Below are positions 23,369-31,046 of a DNA stretch of 64,000 bases, in pieces (within the stretch, counting starts at the first letter, position 1; each line of letters starts with the position of its first letter). The notes below the pieces were generated by a model. It saw nothing but the letters and a program-made list of their open reading frames with translations. It was not told the DNA's origin and made no database searches. Source of the stretch: Acidobacteriota bacterium (GTDB lineage: Bacteria; Acidobacteriota; Thermoanaerobaculia; Gp7-AA8); assembly GCA_021781455.1 (NCBI GenBank), contig JAJXWV010000030.1, positions 124,001 through 188,000 of the forward strand. Direction: 5' to 3'. Position numbers and translations under genes: made by a program.

Positions 23369-23969
23369 AGGCGGAGGCTTTCCCGAACAATCCCACGATC
23401 CGCTCCAGTCCCACTCGATCGGTCTCGTCGAAGGCGTCGAGTTGATCGGAGTCGATGTCGAGCACCGCGATCAGCTCACCTTCGGGACCGGGCACCGGCA
23501 CGACGATCTCCGAGCGCGAAGCCGCATCGCACGCGATGTGACCCGGAAACTGATTCACGTCAGCCACGATCAGCGTTTCGCCCTGCGCGGCGGCCGTGCC
23601 GCAGACTCCCTTGCCGAACTCGATCTGCAGGCAGCCCACCGTTCCGATGTACGGGCCGACCACCAGGCGCTCTCCGCAGACGCGGTAGAAGCCCGTCCAG
23701 AAGTACTGCGGAAAACGGTTCGCCAGGACCGAGTTGATCGTCGCCATCAGGGCGATGTCGTCGAGGGTGTTCCCGCCTTCATCACGCCAGATGGCGACGA
23801 TCGCGTCAAAGCACTCCTGGTACGCTGAGGCTTTCAGCGTCGTTTGCGATCGATGCGAACCGGCTGCGGCGCCGGCCGCCTGGCGCGGCTTGCTGCCAGC
23901 AGCAGGAGCCCGGCCAGTGCGACGAATACGAGAGTCATGCCGTGGTCCTCCTGGTTTCTTCTTCTGCAT
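23367..23969 (-). CDS. msrC: Free methionine-(R)-sulfoxide reductase (GAF-domain fRMsr)
   Basis: The GAF-fold core begins around KASAYQECFD and contains the catalytic cysteine pattern VGC...GKGVCGTA...GHIACDAASRSEIV, as in E. coli MsrC/YebR. The enzyme reduces free L-methionine-(R)-sulfoxide with thioredoxin electrons. The ATG at 23969 gives 200 residues, with a ~44-residue Arg/Ala-rich N-terminal part not expected in the family. A CTG at 23837, overlapping the stop of a small upstream frame as CTGA, would give 156 residues, the usual length. Function is secure; the start is not. Confidence 0.85.
   Translation of the reverse strand: MQKKKPGGPRHDSRIRRTGRAPAAGSKPRQAAGAAAGSHRSQTTLKASAYQECFDAIVAIWRDEGGNTLDDIALMATINSVLANRFPQYFWTGFYRVCGERLVVGPYIGTVGCLQIEFGKGVCGTAAAQGETLIVADVNQFPGHIACDAASRSEIVVPVPGPEGELIAVLDIDSDQLDAFDETDRVGLERIVGLFGKASA
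23834..23938 (-). CDS. Possible 34-residue membrane peptide nested upstream of msrC
   Basis: An ATG at 23938 with AGGAGG 8 bases upstream opens a 34-residue frame: MTLVFVALAGLLLLAAS followed by a basic Arg/Pro-rich tail. It ends with TGA overlapping a CTG in the msrC frame. The strong ribosome binding site, single membrane helix and positive tail look like a genuine small protein, possibly coupled to msrC translation. It overlaps the doubtful N-terminal extension of msrC in another frame; only one of the two readings is likely right. Confidence 0.4.
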   Translation of the reverse strand: MTLVFVALAGLLLLAASRARRPAPQPVRIDRKRR

Positions 23970-23990
23970 CGCGGGTGCCACTCCTTTTCG

Positions 23991-24061
23991 AAGTCCTGAG
24001 TGCTGAGTCCTGAGTGGATCGCGCGCTGGTACTCAGGACTCAGGACTCAGGACTCAGGACT
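23991..24061. repeat. ACTCAGG heptamer hairpin between glgA and msrC
   Basis: The left arm AGTCCTGAGTGCTGAGTCCT (about 23992-24017) faces a right arm with four ACTCAGG units (24030-24061) that runs into the glgA stop. The left arm is nearly identical to 4619-4655. Confidence 0.75.
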
Positions 24062-25528
24062 TCAAATCGTTCGTGCTCGTTCGTAGACGTCTTCGTATTC
24101 GTGCGCGGAGCGGTCCCATGAAAAATCGACGGCCATTCCGTTGCGCTGAAGCTGCTTCCAGGTTTTCGCATCCCGATAGTTGAGGATCGCCAGCCACGTC
24201 GCGGCGAAGAGCTCATCGCTGCTCGGCGCCGCGAATCCGAAGCCGTTCGCCACGTCTCCATTGCTGCCGTCGAACGGGTGCACAGTATCGACGAGGCCGC
24301 CGGTCAGCCGCACGACCGGCACCGTTCCGTAACGCAGCGCGTACATCTGATTGAGCCCGCACGGCTCGTACATCGACGGCATCAGGAGGAAGTCGGCTCC
24401 GCCGTAGATGCGGTGCGCGAGAGCGTTGTCGAAGCCGATCCAGACGCGACAGCTCTTCGGATTCTCCGCCTCGGCCGCGCGAAATCCGTCTTCGATCGCC
24501 GCCTCGCCGCTGCCCAGAACGACGGCCTGCGCTCCGAGTCGCAGCAGGCGGGTCAATATCGGGATGAGCAACTGGAAACCCTTCTGGTCAGCCATGCGCG
24601 ATACGACGGCCATCAGCGGAGTTCTGGCCCGATAGGCGAGCTTCGCCTCACGCAGCAGGGCGCGCTTGCTGAGGTTCTTTCCCGCCAGCCTCTCCGCGCT
24701 ATAGGTGGAGCGAAGGTGCTCGTCGCTCTCGGGATTCCACTCCTCCACGTCGATGCCGTTGAGGATCCCGGTCAGCTTGAACGACAGGCTGCGCAGGATA
24801 CCGTCGAGGCCCGCGCCTAACACGGGCGTCTGGATCTCCCGCGCATAGTTCGGCGACACCGTAGTCACCTGGTCCGCGAAGAGAATGCCGGCCTTCATCG
24901 GGTTGACCTGGCCCCAGTGCTCGACCGCGTCCGGCCGCCAGTACCGGCTGTGCAAGCCCGTGATCGAAAAGGCGTTCGCCGCCGCCACCCCCTGGTAATT
25001 CAGGTTGTGAATCGTGTAGACGGAGCGCGTGGCGCGGAAGGCGGGATTTCCCCGCAACCCTGAATCGAGATACACCGGCATCAGCGCCGTGTGCCAGTCG
25101 TGCGCGTGCAGGATGTCGGGAGCGATGCCGAGTGTGCTGCAACCGTTGATGACGGCGCGGCAGAAGAACGTATAGCGGAGGAGGAAGTCGTCGAAGCCAT
25201 CGTCGCGTGTCGCGTAGATCTGCCGCCGGTCGAAGAAAAAATCGTTGGCGATCAGATACAGCGGCACGTCGCTGCCCGGCAGAGTCGTCGTCAGCACGGT
25301 CGACTCGGCCGACCAGTTCGCCCAGATCACCTGGGTCGTCGGCACCGCGACCTCGGGAACGACCCCGTTTGCCTCGAACCATTCCCGGGCCTGCCGGTAA
25401 TACGGCATGAACACGATCACTTCGTGACCGAGGGCGGCCAGCGCTTTGGGCAGCGAGCCGCAGACGTCTCCCAGGCCGCCGGTCTTGGCGATCGGAGCAA
25501 CCTCGGCAGTGGCGAAAAGGACGCGCAT
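24062..25528 (-). CDS. glgA: Glycogen synthase (ADP-glucose type, GT5)
   Basis: 488 residues from the ATG at 25528. K15 in KTGGLGDVCGSLP is the conserved ADP-glucose-binding lysine. The GT-B C-terminal lobe shows VSRMADQKGFQLL, GSGEAAIEDGF and the EPCGLNQMYALRYGTVPVV nucleotide-sugar signature. It elongates alpha-1,4-glucan. No other glycogen genes are next to it. A TAAACT box 13 bases before the ATG suggests a near-leaderless transcript, and GGGTAGC heptamers lie just upstream of that box. Confidence 0.95.
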   Translation of the reverse strand: MRVLFATAEVAPIAKTGGLGDVCGSLPKALAALGHEVIVFMPYYRQAREWFEANGVVPEVAVPTTQVIWANWSAESTVLTTTLPGSDVPLYLIANDFFFDRRQIYATRDDGFDDFLLRYTFFCRAVINGCSTLGIAPDILHAHDWHTALMPVYLDSGLRGNPAFRATRSVYTIHNLNYQGVAAANAFSITGLHSRYWRPDAVEHWGQVNPMKAGILFADQVTTVSPNYAREIQTPVLGAGLDGILRSLSFKLTGILNGIDVEEWNPESDEHLRSTYSAERLAGKNLSKRALLREAKLAYRARTPLMAVVSRMADQKGFQLLIPILTRLLRLGAQAVVLGSGEAAIEDGFRAAEAENPKSCRVWIGFDNALAHRIYGGADFLLMPSMYEPCGLNQMYALRYGTVPVVRLTGGLVDTVHPFDGSNGDVANGFGFAAPSSDELFAATWLAILNYRDAKTWKQLQRNGMAVDFSWDRSAHEYEDVYERARTI

Positions 25529-25541
25529 CGTGCGGTGGCGG

Positions 25542-25547
25542 AGTTTA
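25542..25547 (-). promoter_or_regulatory. -10-like box TAAACT before glgA
   Basis: On the minus strand TAAACT ends 13 bases before the glgA ATG (25528), with no Shine-Dalgarno site between. The expected leader is ~6 bases. Confidence 0.35.
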
Positions 25548-25551
25548 CCCG

Positions 25552-25660
25552 AGCGGGTAGCGGGTAGCGGGTAGCGGGTAGCGGGTGGCGGGTAGGAGAA
25601 AGGCCCGCCCAGATGGTTCTCCCGCAAGCTACCCGCTACACGCCCCACGCTACACGCTCG
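25552..25660. repeat. GGGTAGC heptamer hairpin upstream of glgA
   Basis: About six GGGTAGC/GGGTGGC units (25552-25595) face inverted GCTACCC/GCTACAC units (25627-25660). The right arm ends directly at the stop codon of the Memo-like gene. It fills the gap between that gene and glgA. Confidence 0.8.
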
Positions 25661-26476
25661 TCAGGCCACGAGCATCGCGGCGTAGCCGACGACGTGCGCG
25701 TAGTCGTGGTTGATGTCGCCGGAGGTGGCATGCTTGAGAAGCTCGGCGGTCCTCGCGCCGAGCTGGTTTGCGGCGATCAGCATCGTGGTGGTCGGTATGA
25801 AGCCGCACATCGACACGTCGAACTCATCGACGACCCGCCACAGCTCGCGCGGATCGAGCTTCAAGACCTCCCCGATGGCCAGCTGATCTTTTCGAAGCGT
25901 GGTCTGCTGGTCTTCGTAGTGGTTCAGATCCGAGCTGGCCAGGATACCGACGGGTTCCCTGCTCCCGGTGATCACCCGTGCGATGGCATGCCCGATGTCT
26001 TCGCAGTAATCGTAGCGATGGGCACCGAGGCAGATGGGGACGAACGTGAAGTCCGGAATCAGCATCTGCAGAAACGGAAGCTGGACCTCGAGGGCGTGCT
26101 CGCGTGCGTGAGCACGCCAGTCTTCGGCAAGGATCTCCGAGTGCGACATCAGGGCATCGGCGAGGAGCGTGTCGATGGGGACCTCACCTAACGGCGTCTT
26201 CCACGCACCCTCGCGGTTGATGGCTGCGAAGTGCCCGAACCCGGTGTGGTTGGGGCAGAGAATGATGAAGCGCTTCGGCAGCTCGGCTCGCGAGTAGAAC
26301 GCCGCGGCGACGTGGCCGCTGTACATCAGGCCGGCATGAGGGACGACACCGCCGACGAACCGCTGCTTCGATGGCGCGGGCGGATTCGCATCGAAGCATT
26401 CCTGGACCTGCGCCCGCAGGCCCTCGGCCGTCCCTTCGTAGAAAGCTCCGGCAACGGCAGGCGGTCGAACGTTCAT
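25661..26476 (-). CDS. Memo-like protein (AmmeMemoRadiSam system protein B)
   Basis: 271 residues, starting MNVRPPAVAGAFYEG as the family does. Conserved His and Cys positions VPHAGLMYSG, CPNHTG, REHALEVQLPFLQ and SSDLNHYE match the MEMO1/dioxygenase-like fold; the histidines may bind metal. Bacterial homologues usually occur with an AMMECR1-domain protein and a radical SAM enzyme; neither is next to this gene. The biochemical role is not established. A TAAGTT box lies 6 bases before the ATG, with no Shine-Dalgarno site. Confidence 0.88.
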   Translation of the reverse strand: MNVRPPAVAGAFYEGTAEGLRAQVQECFDANPPAPSKQRFVGGVVPHAGLMYSGHVAAAFYSRAELPKRFIILCPNHTGFGHFAAINREGAWKTPLGEVPIDTLLADALMSHSEILAEDWRAHAREHALEVQLPFLQMLIPDFTFVPICLGAHRYDYCEDIGHAIARVITGSREPVGILASSDLNHYEDQQTTLRKDQLAIGEVLKLDPRELWRVVDEFDVSMCGFIPTTTMLIAANQLGARTAELLKHATSGDINHDYAHVVGYAAMLVA

Positions 26477-26514
26477 GAGCCCAACTTAGTGCGAACGATG
26501 CGGATTCGTCATCC

Positions 26515-26642
26515 CTAGCGGGTAGCGGGTAGCGGGTAGCGGGTAGCGGGTAGCGGGTAGCGGGTAGCGGGTAGCGGGTAGCGGGTAGCGGGTAGCGGGG
26601 GATTCCCTCCGTCCTACCCGCTACCCGCTACCCGCTACCCGC
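26515..26642. repeat. Largest GGGTAGC heptamer array with inverted right arm
   Basis: About twelve consecutive GGGTAGC units (26515-26600) face about four inverted GCTACCC units (26613-26642) across 12 bases. Runs of GGG every seven bases give a potential G-quadruplex on the plus strand. It lies between the stop of the M14 peptidase gene and the start of the Memo-like gene. Confidence 0.85.
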
Positions 26643-26649
26643 TTCATCC

Positions 26650-29220
26650 TCACATGCGGCGCGGGAACGACGGCGAATACAGAACCGCGTTGAGGAACAA
26701 CGGGAGCGTGGCACGCCAGAAGAGACGGAAGTGCGGCTCGTCGGCGAAGGTGATCACGTTGCCGCGTCCGAACGGTTCGCTCACCAGGTAGACCGAGCCC
26801 CTGATCTTGTCGAGCGATTCGGGCCAGGCCACGCCGGCGACGAGCGGATCGCTGGTCTCGATCGTGATGATGTTGTCGACCTTGTGCGCGACCGGGCGGT
26901 ACGCGGCGGTTCCTTCGATCAGAACGTCAGGAGCGCGCGGCACACCGAACGTCAGATACGTGCGTTCGTTCATGGCCGTGCGGAAGGCGGCGCCGGGAAC
27001 GCGGTATTCGTTGTAGCGCTGCTCCGGCGTCTGTGCGGCGGCGTCACCGCTCTTCGCCTCCGAGTCCTTCTTGGGTGCTTCCCACGGCTTGAGCTTCGAC
27101 ACCTCGAGGTCCTTGCCGCGGAGAAAGGCGGAGGCGCCCTTGACTGCCACGACGGTGCCGCCGTCGCGGATCCAGCTCTGCAGCTTCTCCATTCCGCGCT
27201 TGCCGAGCCGGTCGGCGTAGGCGCGGCCATCAGGGAGCACAAGCACGCGATAGCGGCCGAGGTCGACGTTGGCGAGCGACTCCAGCGCGATGGTCGTATG
27301 CGGAATGGGCGTGTCGATGTCGAGGGTGTGCCAGAGCATGCCGTACGACGTGGCAGAGACTCCCGGCCCGCCGACCAGGGCGATCTTCGGATCGCGGACG
27401 TAATGGATCCGCTCGGACCCGAATGCCGTGCCGCCGGTCCAGCCTGATTCGAGAGCGACAAGGTGCGCTCCGCTGCTCTGAACAATGCGCCGGAGAGTGG
27501 CATCGAGATCCGCGGGGTTGTTGCCCTTGAGCACGACGAGGCTGCCGCGCGAGAAGGTTCGATCGCCGACGATGACCTTGTCTTCGCTGACGCTGAAGTT
27601 CACGTTGTTGGCCAGCAGCTGGCCTGCGAGCAGATAGAGCTCCGGATCGAGCCCGTCGACGAGATAGCCGTAAGCGGCTGGCTGGAACGTCGTCGCCGCT
27701 TGGGTGGCGAACGGCTTCACGTCGGCGGCAAGCGGCGCCGGCACCGCGAAGGCCTGGACGTTCATGGCCAGCGGGAGCGCCCAGGAGGTGAGGTCGTAGA
27801 ACTCGTCCGGCTCGTCGGCCTGAGTGCGGGCGCGCTGCTCCTCGAGAAATCCGGGCGTGAATGCCGGCGACTTTTCGAGCAGGGTCTGGGCCAGACGGCC
27901 GAGGGGCTGGCGCGTGGTGATCACGGCGGTGCCCGCCGGAAAGGCGTGCTGCTCCGCGACTCCACCATCGATGGGCGTGGCGCGGACGTTCAGCGCCGCA
28001 CTGAGCATGTCCACGCGAACACCGTCGCGCTGCAGCGTGGCCACGAGAGCATCGAAATTCGGCGAGCCGCTCTCCACGAGATAGACGCTCTTGCCGCCTT
28101 CGATCTGCGCCCGCGCCGAGTCGTACATGTAGCGCAGAAGCTGCTCCCGGTTGGCGGCGGCGGTGCGCAGCGTGGTCATGCCCGTGGTGTAGTGCTCGTC
28201 GATGCGATGGGCGAGCGTTAGGTCGGTGCCGTCCTCGCGCCGCACGATCGTGCCCCCGCGGCCCCCTCCGGCGACTTCATAAGTCATCCCGATGGCGCCG
28301 TGGAGCGAGGGCCAGGAGTCGCCGTAGCCGGGATAGAACAGGTCGAACACCTCGCCGACGAAGAACGGCCAGCCTCGCTTCGTGAATGCTTCGGCGTTGG
28401 CGCGGCCGAACACTCCCAGCCACTTCTCCACGTCCTTCGGCAGGTTCGAGTTGATCGGCTTGGCGTCGGGAGGGAAGAAATAAGTGGAGTTCGTCCCCAT
28501 CTCGTGAAAGTCGACGAACACCTCCGGGTTCCAGCGCTGGTACTGGGCGACGCGGGCGCGGGTCTCGCGCTGTGAGGTCCAGGCCCAGTCTCGGTTCATG
28601 TCGATCAGGTAATGGTTGAAGCGGCCGCCCGGCCACGGCTCGGCGTGCTCCGCCGCTTCGGGGCTGTCGCTGGGCTGCGCGCCGCGGGTGCGCTGGTACC
28701 ACTGCACATACCGCTCGCGTCCGTCGGGATTCTGCAACGGGTCGATGACGACGACCAGATCGTCGAGGAGCTTCTGCGACTCGGGATCCCTCAGCAGCGT
28801 CGACGCCACCTCCATGGCCGCCTCGGAGGACGACGACTCGTTGCCGTGGACGCCGAAGGCGAGCCAGGCAACTGCGGGCGTCGATTGCGCAATCGCCGCG
28901 GCGCGGCCGGGATCGACGCTTCCGTTCGCCAGCGAGGCCACGTCGGCGCGGATCGACTCGAGCGCAGCCCGGTTCTTCGGCGACGTGATCACCGCCAGGA
29001 CCAGCGGGCGGCCTTCATAGGTCTCGCCGATCTTCTCGATTGTGATCAGATTGGAGTGCCTGGTCAGCTCGCCGAAGTAGTCGAGGATGCGATCCCACGA
29101 CGTAAAGCGGTCGCCGAGCTTGTAGCCGAGAAACTGCTCGGGAGTGGGGACGGCGGCCTGGCCGAAGGCAACGGAAGCAGAAGCCAGCAGCAGGATAACG
29201 ACGAAGAACTTACGCAGCAT
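26650..29220 (-). CDS. Secreted M14-family zinc carboxypeptidase-like protein
   Basis: 856 residues with a signal peptide (cleavage near AFG-QAA, residue ~20). The M14 domain spans about 25-400. The zinc ligands are H125 and E128 in HGNE with a later His in VDFHEMGTN; the catalytic Glu is probably that of TYEVAGG. The substrate pocket Arg is probable in DMNRDWAW. A long C-terminal half (about 400-856) has no clear family name. Such proteins cleave C-terminal residues from peptides outside the cytoplasm. GGTTCC rather than a strong ribosome binding site precedes the ATG. Confidence 0.9.
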   Translation of the reverse strand: MLRKFFVVILLLASASVAFGQAAVPTPEQFLGYKLGDRFTSWDRILDYFGELTRHSNLITIEKIGETYEGRPLVLAVITSPKNRAALESIRADVASLANGSVDPGRAAAIAQSTPAVAWLAFGVHGNESSSSEAAMEVASTLLRDPESQKLLDDLVVVIDPLQNPDGRERYVQWYQRTRGAQPSDSPEAAEHAEPWPGGRFNHYLIDMNRDWAWTSQRETRARVAQYQRWNPEVFVDFHEMGTNSTYFFPPDAKPINSNLPKDVEKWLGVFGRANAEAFTKRGWPFFVGEVFDLFYPGYGDSWPSLHGAIGMTYEVAGGGRGGTIVRREDGTDLTLAHRIDEHYTTGMTTLRTAAANREQLLRYMYDSARAQIEGGKSVYLVESGSPNFDALVATLQRDGVRVDMLSAALNVRATPIDGGVAEQHAFPAGTAVITTRQPLGRLAQTLLEKSPAFTPGFLEEQRARTQADEPDEFYDLTSWALPLAMNVQAFAVPAPLAADVKPFATQAATTFQPAAYGYLVDGLDPELYLLAGQLLANNVNFSVSEDKVIVGDRTFSRGSLVVLKGNNPADLDATLRRIVQSSGAHLVALESGWTGGTAFGSERIHYVRDPKIALVGGPGVSATSYGMLWHTLDIDTPIPHTTIALESLANVDLGRYRVLVLPDGRAYADRLGKRGMEKLQSWIRDGGTVVAVKGASAFLRGKDLEVSKLKPWEAPKKDSEAKSGDAAAQTPEQRYNEYRVPGAAFRTAMNERTYLTFGVPRAPDVLIEGTAAYRPVAHKVDNIITIETSDPLVAGVAWPESLDKIRGSVYLVSEPFGRGNVITFADEPHFRLFWRATLPLFLNAVLYSPSFPRRM

Positions 29221-29312
29221 CAGCGGAACCTCTCGATCGTGGGATGGATGCGGAGTCGAGTGCCGGCAGTCGCGTTCGCGGCTGCCCTACTTCACAAACG
29301 GCAGGGAATTCT

Positions 29313-29555
29313 ATGGCGTATCAGATCGTGTCGCTCGTCGGAGCGATTCTCATTCTCTCCGCTTTCGGCGCGCAGCAGCTCCGGAAACTCGACGCGTCCG
29401 CGCCCGCGTACCAGGCGTTGAACCTTTTCGGCGGCGCCTGTTTGTGGATCTCGGCCATCGCGGCACGGCAGTACGGGTTCATTCTTCTCGAGGGATCGTG
29501 GACCATCGTGAGCGCGTACGGTTTGTGGGTGGTGATACGGGAGTCGAGGGCGTGA
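29313..29555 (+). CDS. Small two- to three-helix membrane protein (CBU_0592-like)
   Basis: 80 residues from the ATG at 29313; an earlier in-frame ATG at 29244 adds a hydrophilic stretch without protein character. Hydrophobic segments at about 4-20, 38-52 and 57-75 (SYGLW-type end) match a small inner-membrane protein family named after Coxiella CBU_0592. No function is known. The frame lies between divergent and convergent neighbours and has no operon partner. Confidence 0.7.
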   Translation: MAYQIVSLVGAILILSAFGAQQLRKLDASAPAYQALNLFGGACLWISAIAARQYGFILLEGSWTIVSAYGLWVVIRESRA

Positions 29556-29559
29556 GCCA

Positions 29560-29622
29560 CTTGTCATCCGTGCGCCACCCGCACTCCCAGATCCCTCGCT
29601 CACGCTCGGGATGACAGGGGCC
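29560..29622. repeat. TGTCATCC...GGATGACA inverted repeat
   Basis: TTGTCATCC near 29561 and CTCGGGATGACAGG near 29607-29621 form the ends of a hairpin located between two convergent stops. Related copies bracket 23036-23368. Confidence 0.65.
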
Positions 29623-31046
29623 TACTCTGCGACGGGCACTTCGTCATCGACGCCGGCGGTGGAGCGGGCGTGGATACCGAGGCGCTTCATCATCTCGTTC
29701 AGCGTCGACGGCTTGAGCTGCAGAAGCTCCGCGGCCTTCTTCTGGACGCCGTTGGCAAGCTCCAGCGACTGCAGGATCATCGTCCGCTCGTACCGCGAGA
29801 CCGCATCCTTGAGCGAGACGCCCTCGGCCGGAACGACCATCGATGGCTGATCGGTGTTCACCGGATAGCGCAGGTACTCCGGCATCAGCTCCGTTCCGAT
29901 ACGGTCGGCTGTGGACAGCACCACGGCGCGCTCGATGGTGTTCTCCAGCTCACGGACGTTGCCCGGCCAGGAGTGGTCCATCAGCACGCGCATGGCGTCA
30001 GGGGTGATCTCCTTGACCTTGCGCTTGTTCTCGTCGCTGTATTTCTGGAGAAAGTGGTTGACCAGCAGCGGGATGTCCTCGCGCTTGCGGCGCAACGGCG
30101 GCAGGGTGAGGGTGATGACGTTCAGGCGATAGAAGAGATCTTCCCGGAAGCGGTTATCGGCCATCAGCTTCTGCAGGTCGGCGTTCGTGGCGGCGATGAT
30201 GCGGACGTCGACCTTGATGGTCTCGACCGATCCGAGGCGCATGAACTCTTTTTCCTGGATGACGCGGAGCAACTTGGCCTGCGTGTCGAGGTTGATGTTG
30301 CCGATCTCGTCGAGGAAGATCGACCCGCCGTCGGCGACTTCGAAGAGCCCGCGCTTGGTGGCGATGGCGCCGGTGAAGGCGCCCTTCACGTGTCCGAACA
30401 GCGACGACTCCAGCAGCTCCGGCGGGAGCGATCCGGAGTTCACGGTGACGAAGGCGTTGCGCGCGCGTGGGCTGGCGTGATGGATCGCTTTGGCCACCAG
30501 CTCCTTGCCTGTGCCGGACTCGCCGAAGATGAGGATGTTGGATCGCGACGGCGCGGCCAGGCGGATGAGGTCGAACACCTTCCTCATCGACTCGCTCTTT
30601 CCGATGATGTTCGAGTAGGCGTATTTCTCGGAGAGCTCGGCCTTGAGCCGCTCGTTCTCGCGCGAGAGGCGCCGCTGCTCGAGGGCCTTGTTGACCGTCA
30701 GGACGACTTCCTCGTTCTTGAACGGCTTGGGGATGTAGTGGAAGGCGCCGCGCTTCATGGCCTCGATGGCGCCGTCGATCGAAGAGAAGGCGGTGATCAC
30801 GACCACCGGCAGCTCGGGATTGGCAATGCGGATGGCGCGCAACGTGTCGATGCCGCTGATGCCGGGCAGCATGACGTCGAGGATGACGCAGTCCACTTCC
30901 TCGGTGTCGAGCACGCTGAGCGCCTCTTCGCCGCTGGCGGCGAGGACGACGTCGAAGCCTTCGCGGCGCAGCACGGCCTCGAGGACGTCGCGCAGGACCT
31001 CCTCGTCATCGACGATGAGAATACGCAGTGATCTGGGCTCGGTCAT
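29622..31046 (-). CDS. NtrC-family sigma-54-dependent response regulator
   Basis: 474 residues. The receiver domain (1-120) has the phospho-acceptor D57 in VILDVML and a Lys in IPKPFK. The AAA+ domain (about 145-385) has GESGTGKE, the sigma-54 contact loop GAFTGA and DEIGNI. A Fis-type helix-turn-helix ends near residue 460 (KKAAELLQLKPSTLNEMMKRLGI). Its start overlaps the stop of the kinase gene by four bases (ATGA), so the kinase is almost certainly its partner. Targets may be on sigma-54 promoters such as the one proposed at 9080. Confidence 0.95.
   Translation of the reverse strand: MTEPRSLRILIVDDEEVLRDVLEAVLRREGFDVVLAASGEEALSVLDTEEVDCVILDVMLPGISGIDTLRAIRIANPELPVVVITAFSSIDGAIEAMKRGAFHYIPKPFKNEEVVLTVNKALEQRRLSRENERLKAELSEKYAYSNIIGKSESMRKVFDLIRLAAPSRSNILIFGESGTGKELVAKAIHHASPRARNAFVTVNSGSLPPELLESSLFGHVKGAFTGAIATKRGLFEVADGGSIFLDEIGNINLDTQAKLLRVIQEKEFMRLGSVETIKVDVRIIAATNADLQKLMADNRFREDLFYRLNVITLTLPPLRRKREDIPLLVNHFLQKYSDENKRKVKEITPDAMRVLMDHSWPGNVRELENTIERAVVLSTADRIGTELMPEYLRYPVNTDQPSMVVPAEGVSLKDAVSRYERTMILQSLELANGVQKKAAELLQLKPSTLNEMMKRLGIHARSTAGVDDEVPVAE

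Noticed and set aside
26515-26642. Heptamer array considered as a CRISPR array
   Set aside because: The repeats are only seven bases, directly adjacent and without unique spacers, and no cas genes are present.
29244-29312. Longer form of the CBU_0592-like membrane protein
   Set aside because: The additional 23 residues are polar and Ser/Arg/Cys-rich without conservation. The ATG at 29313 starts right at the first membrane helix.
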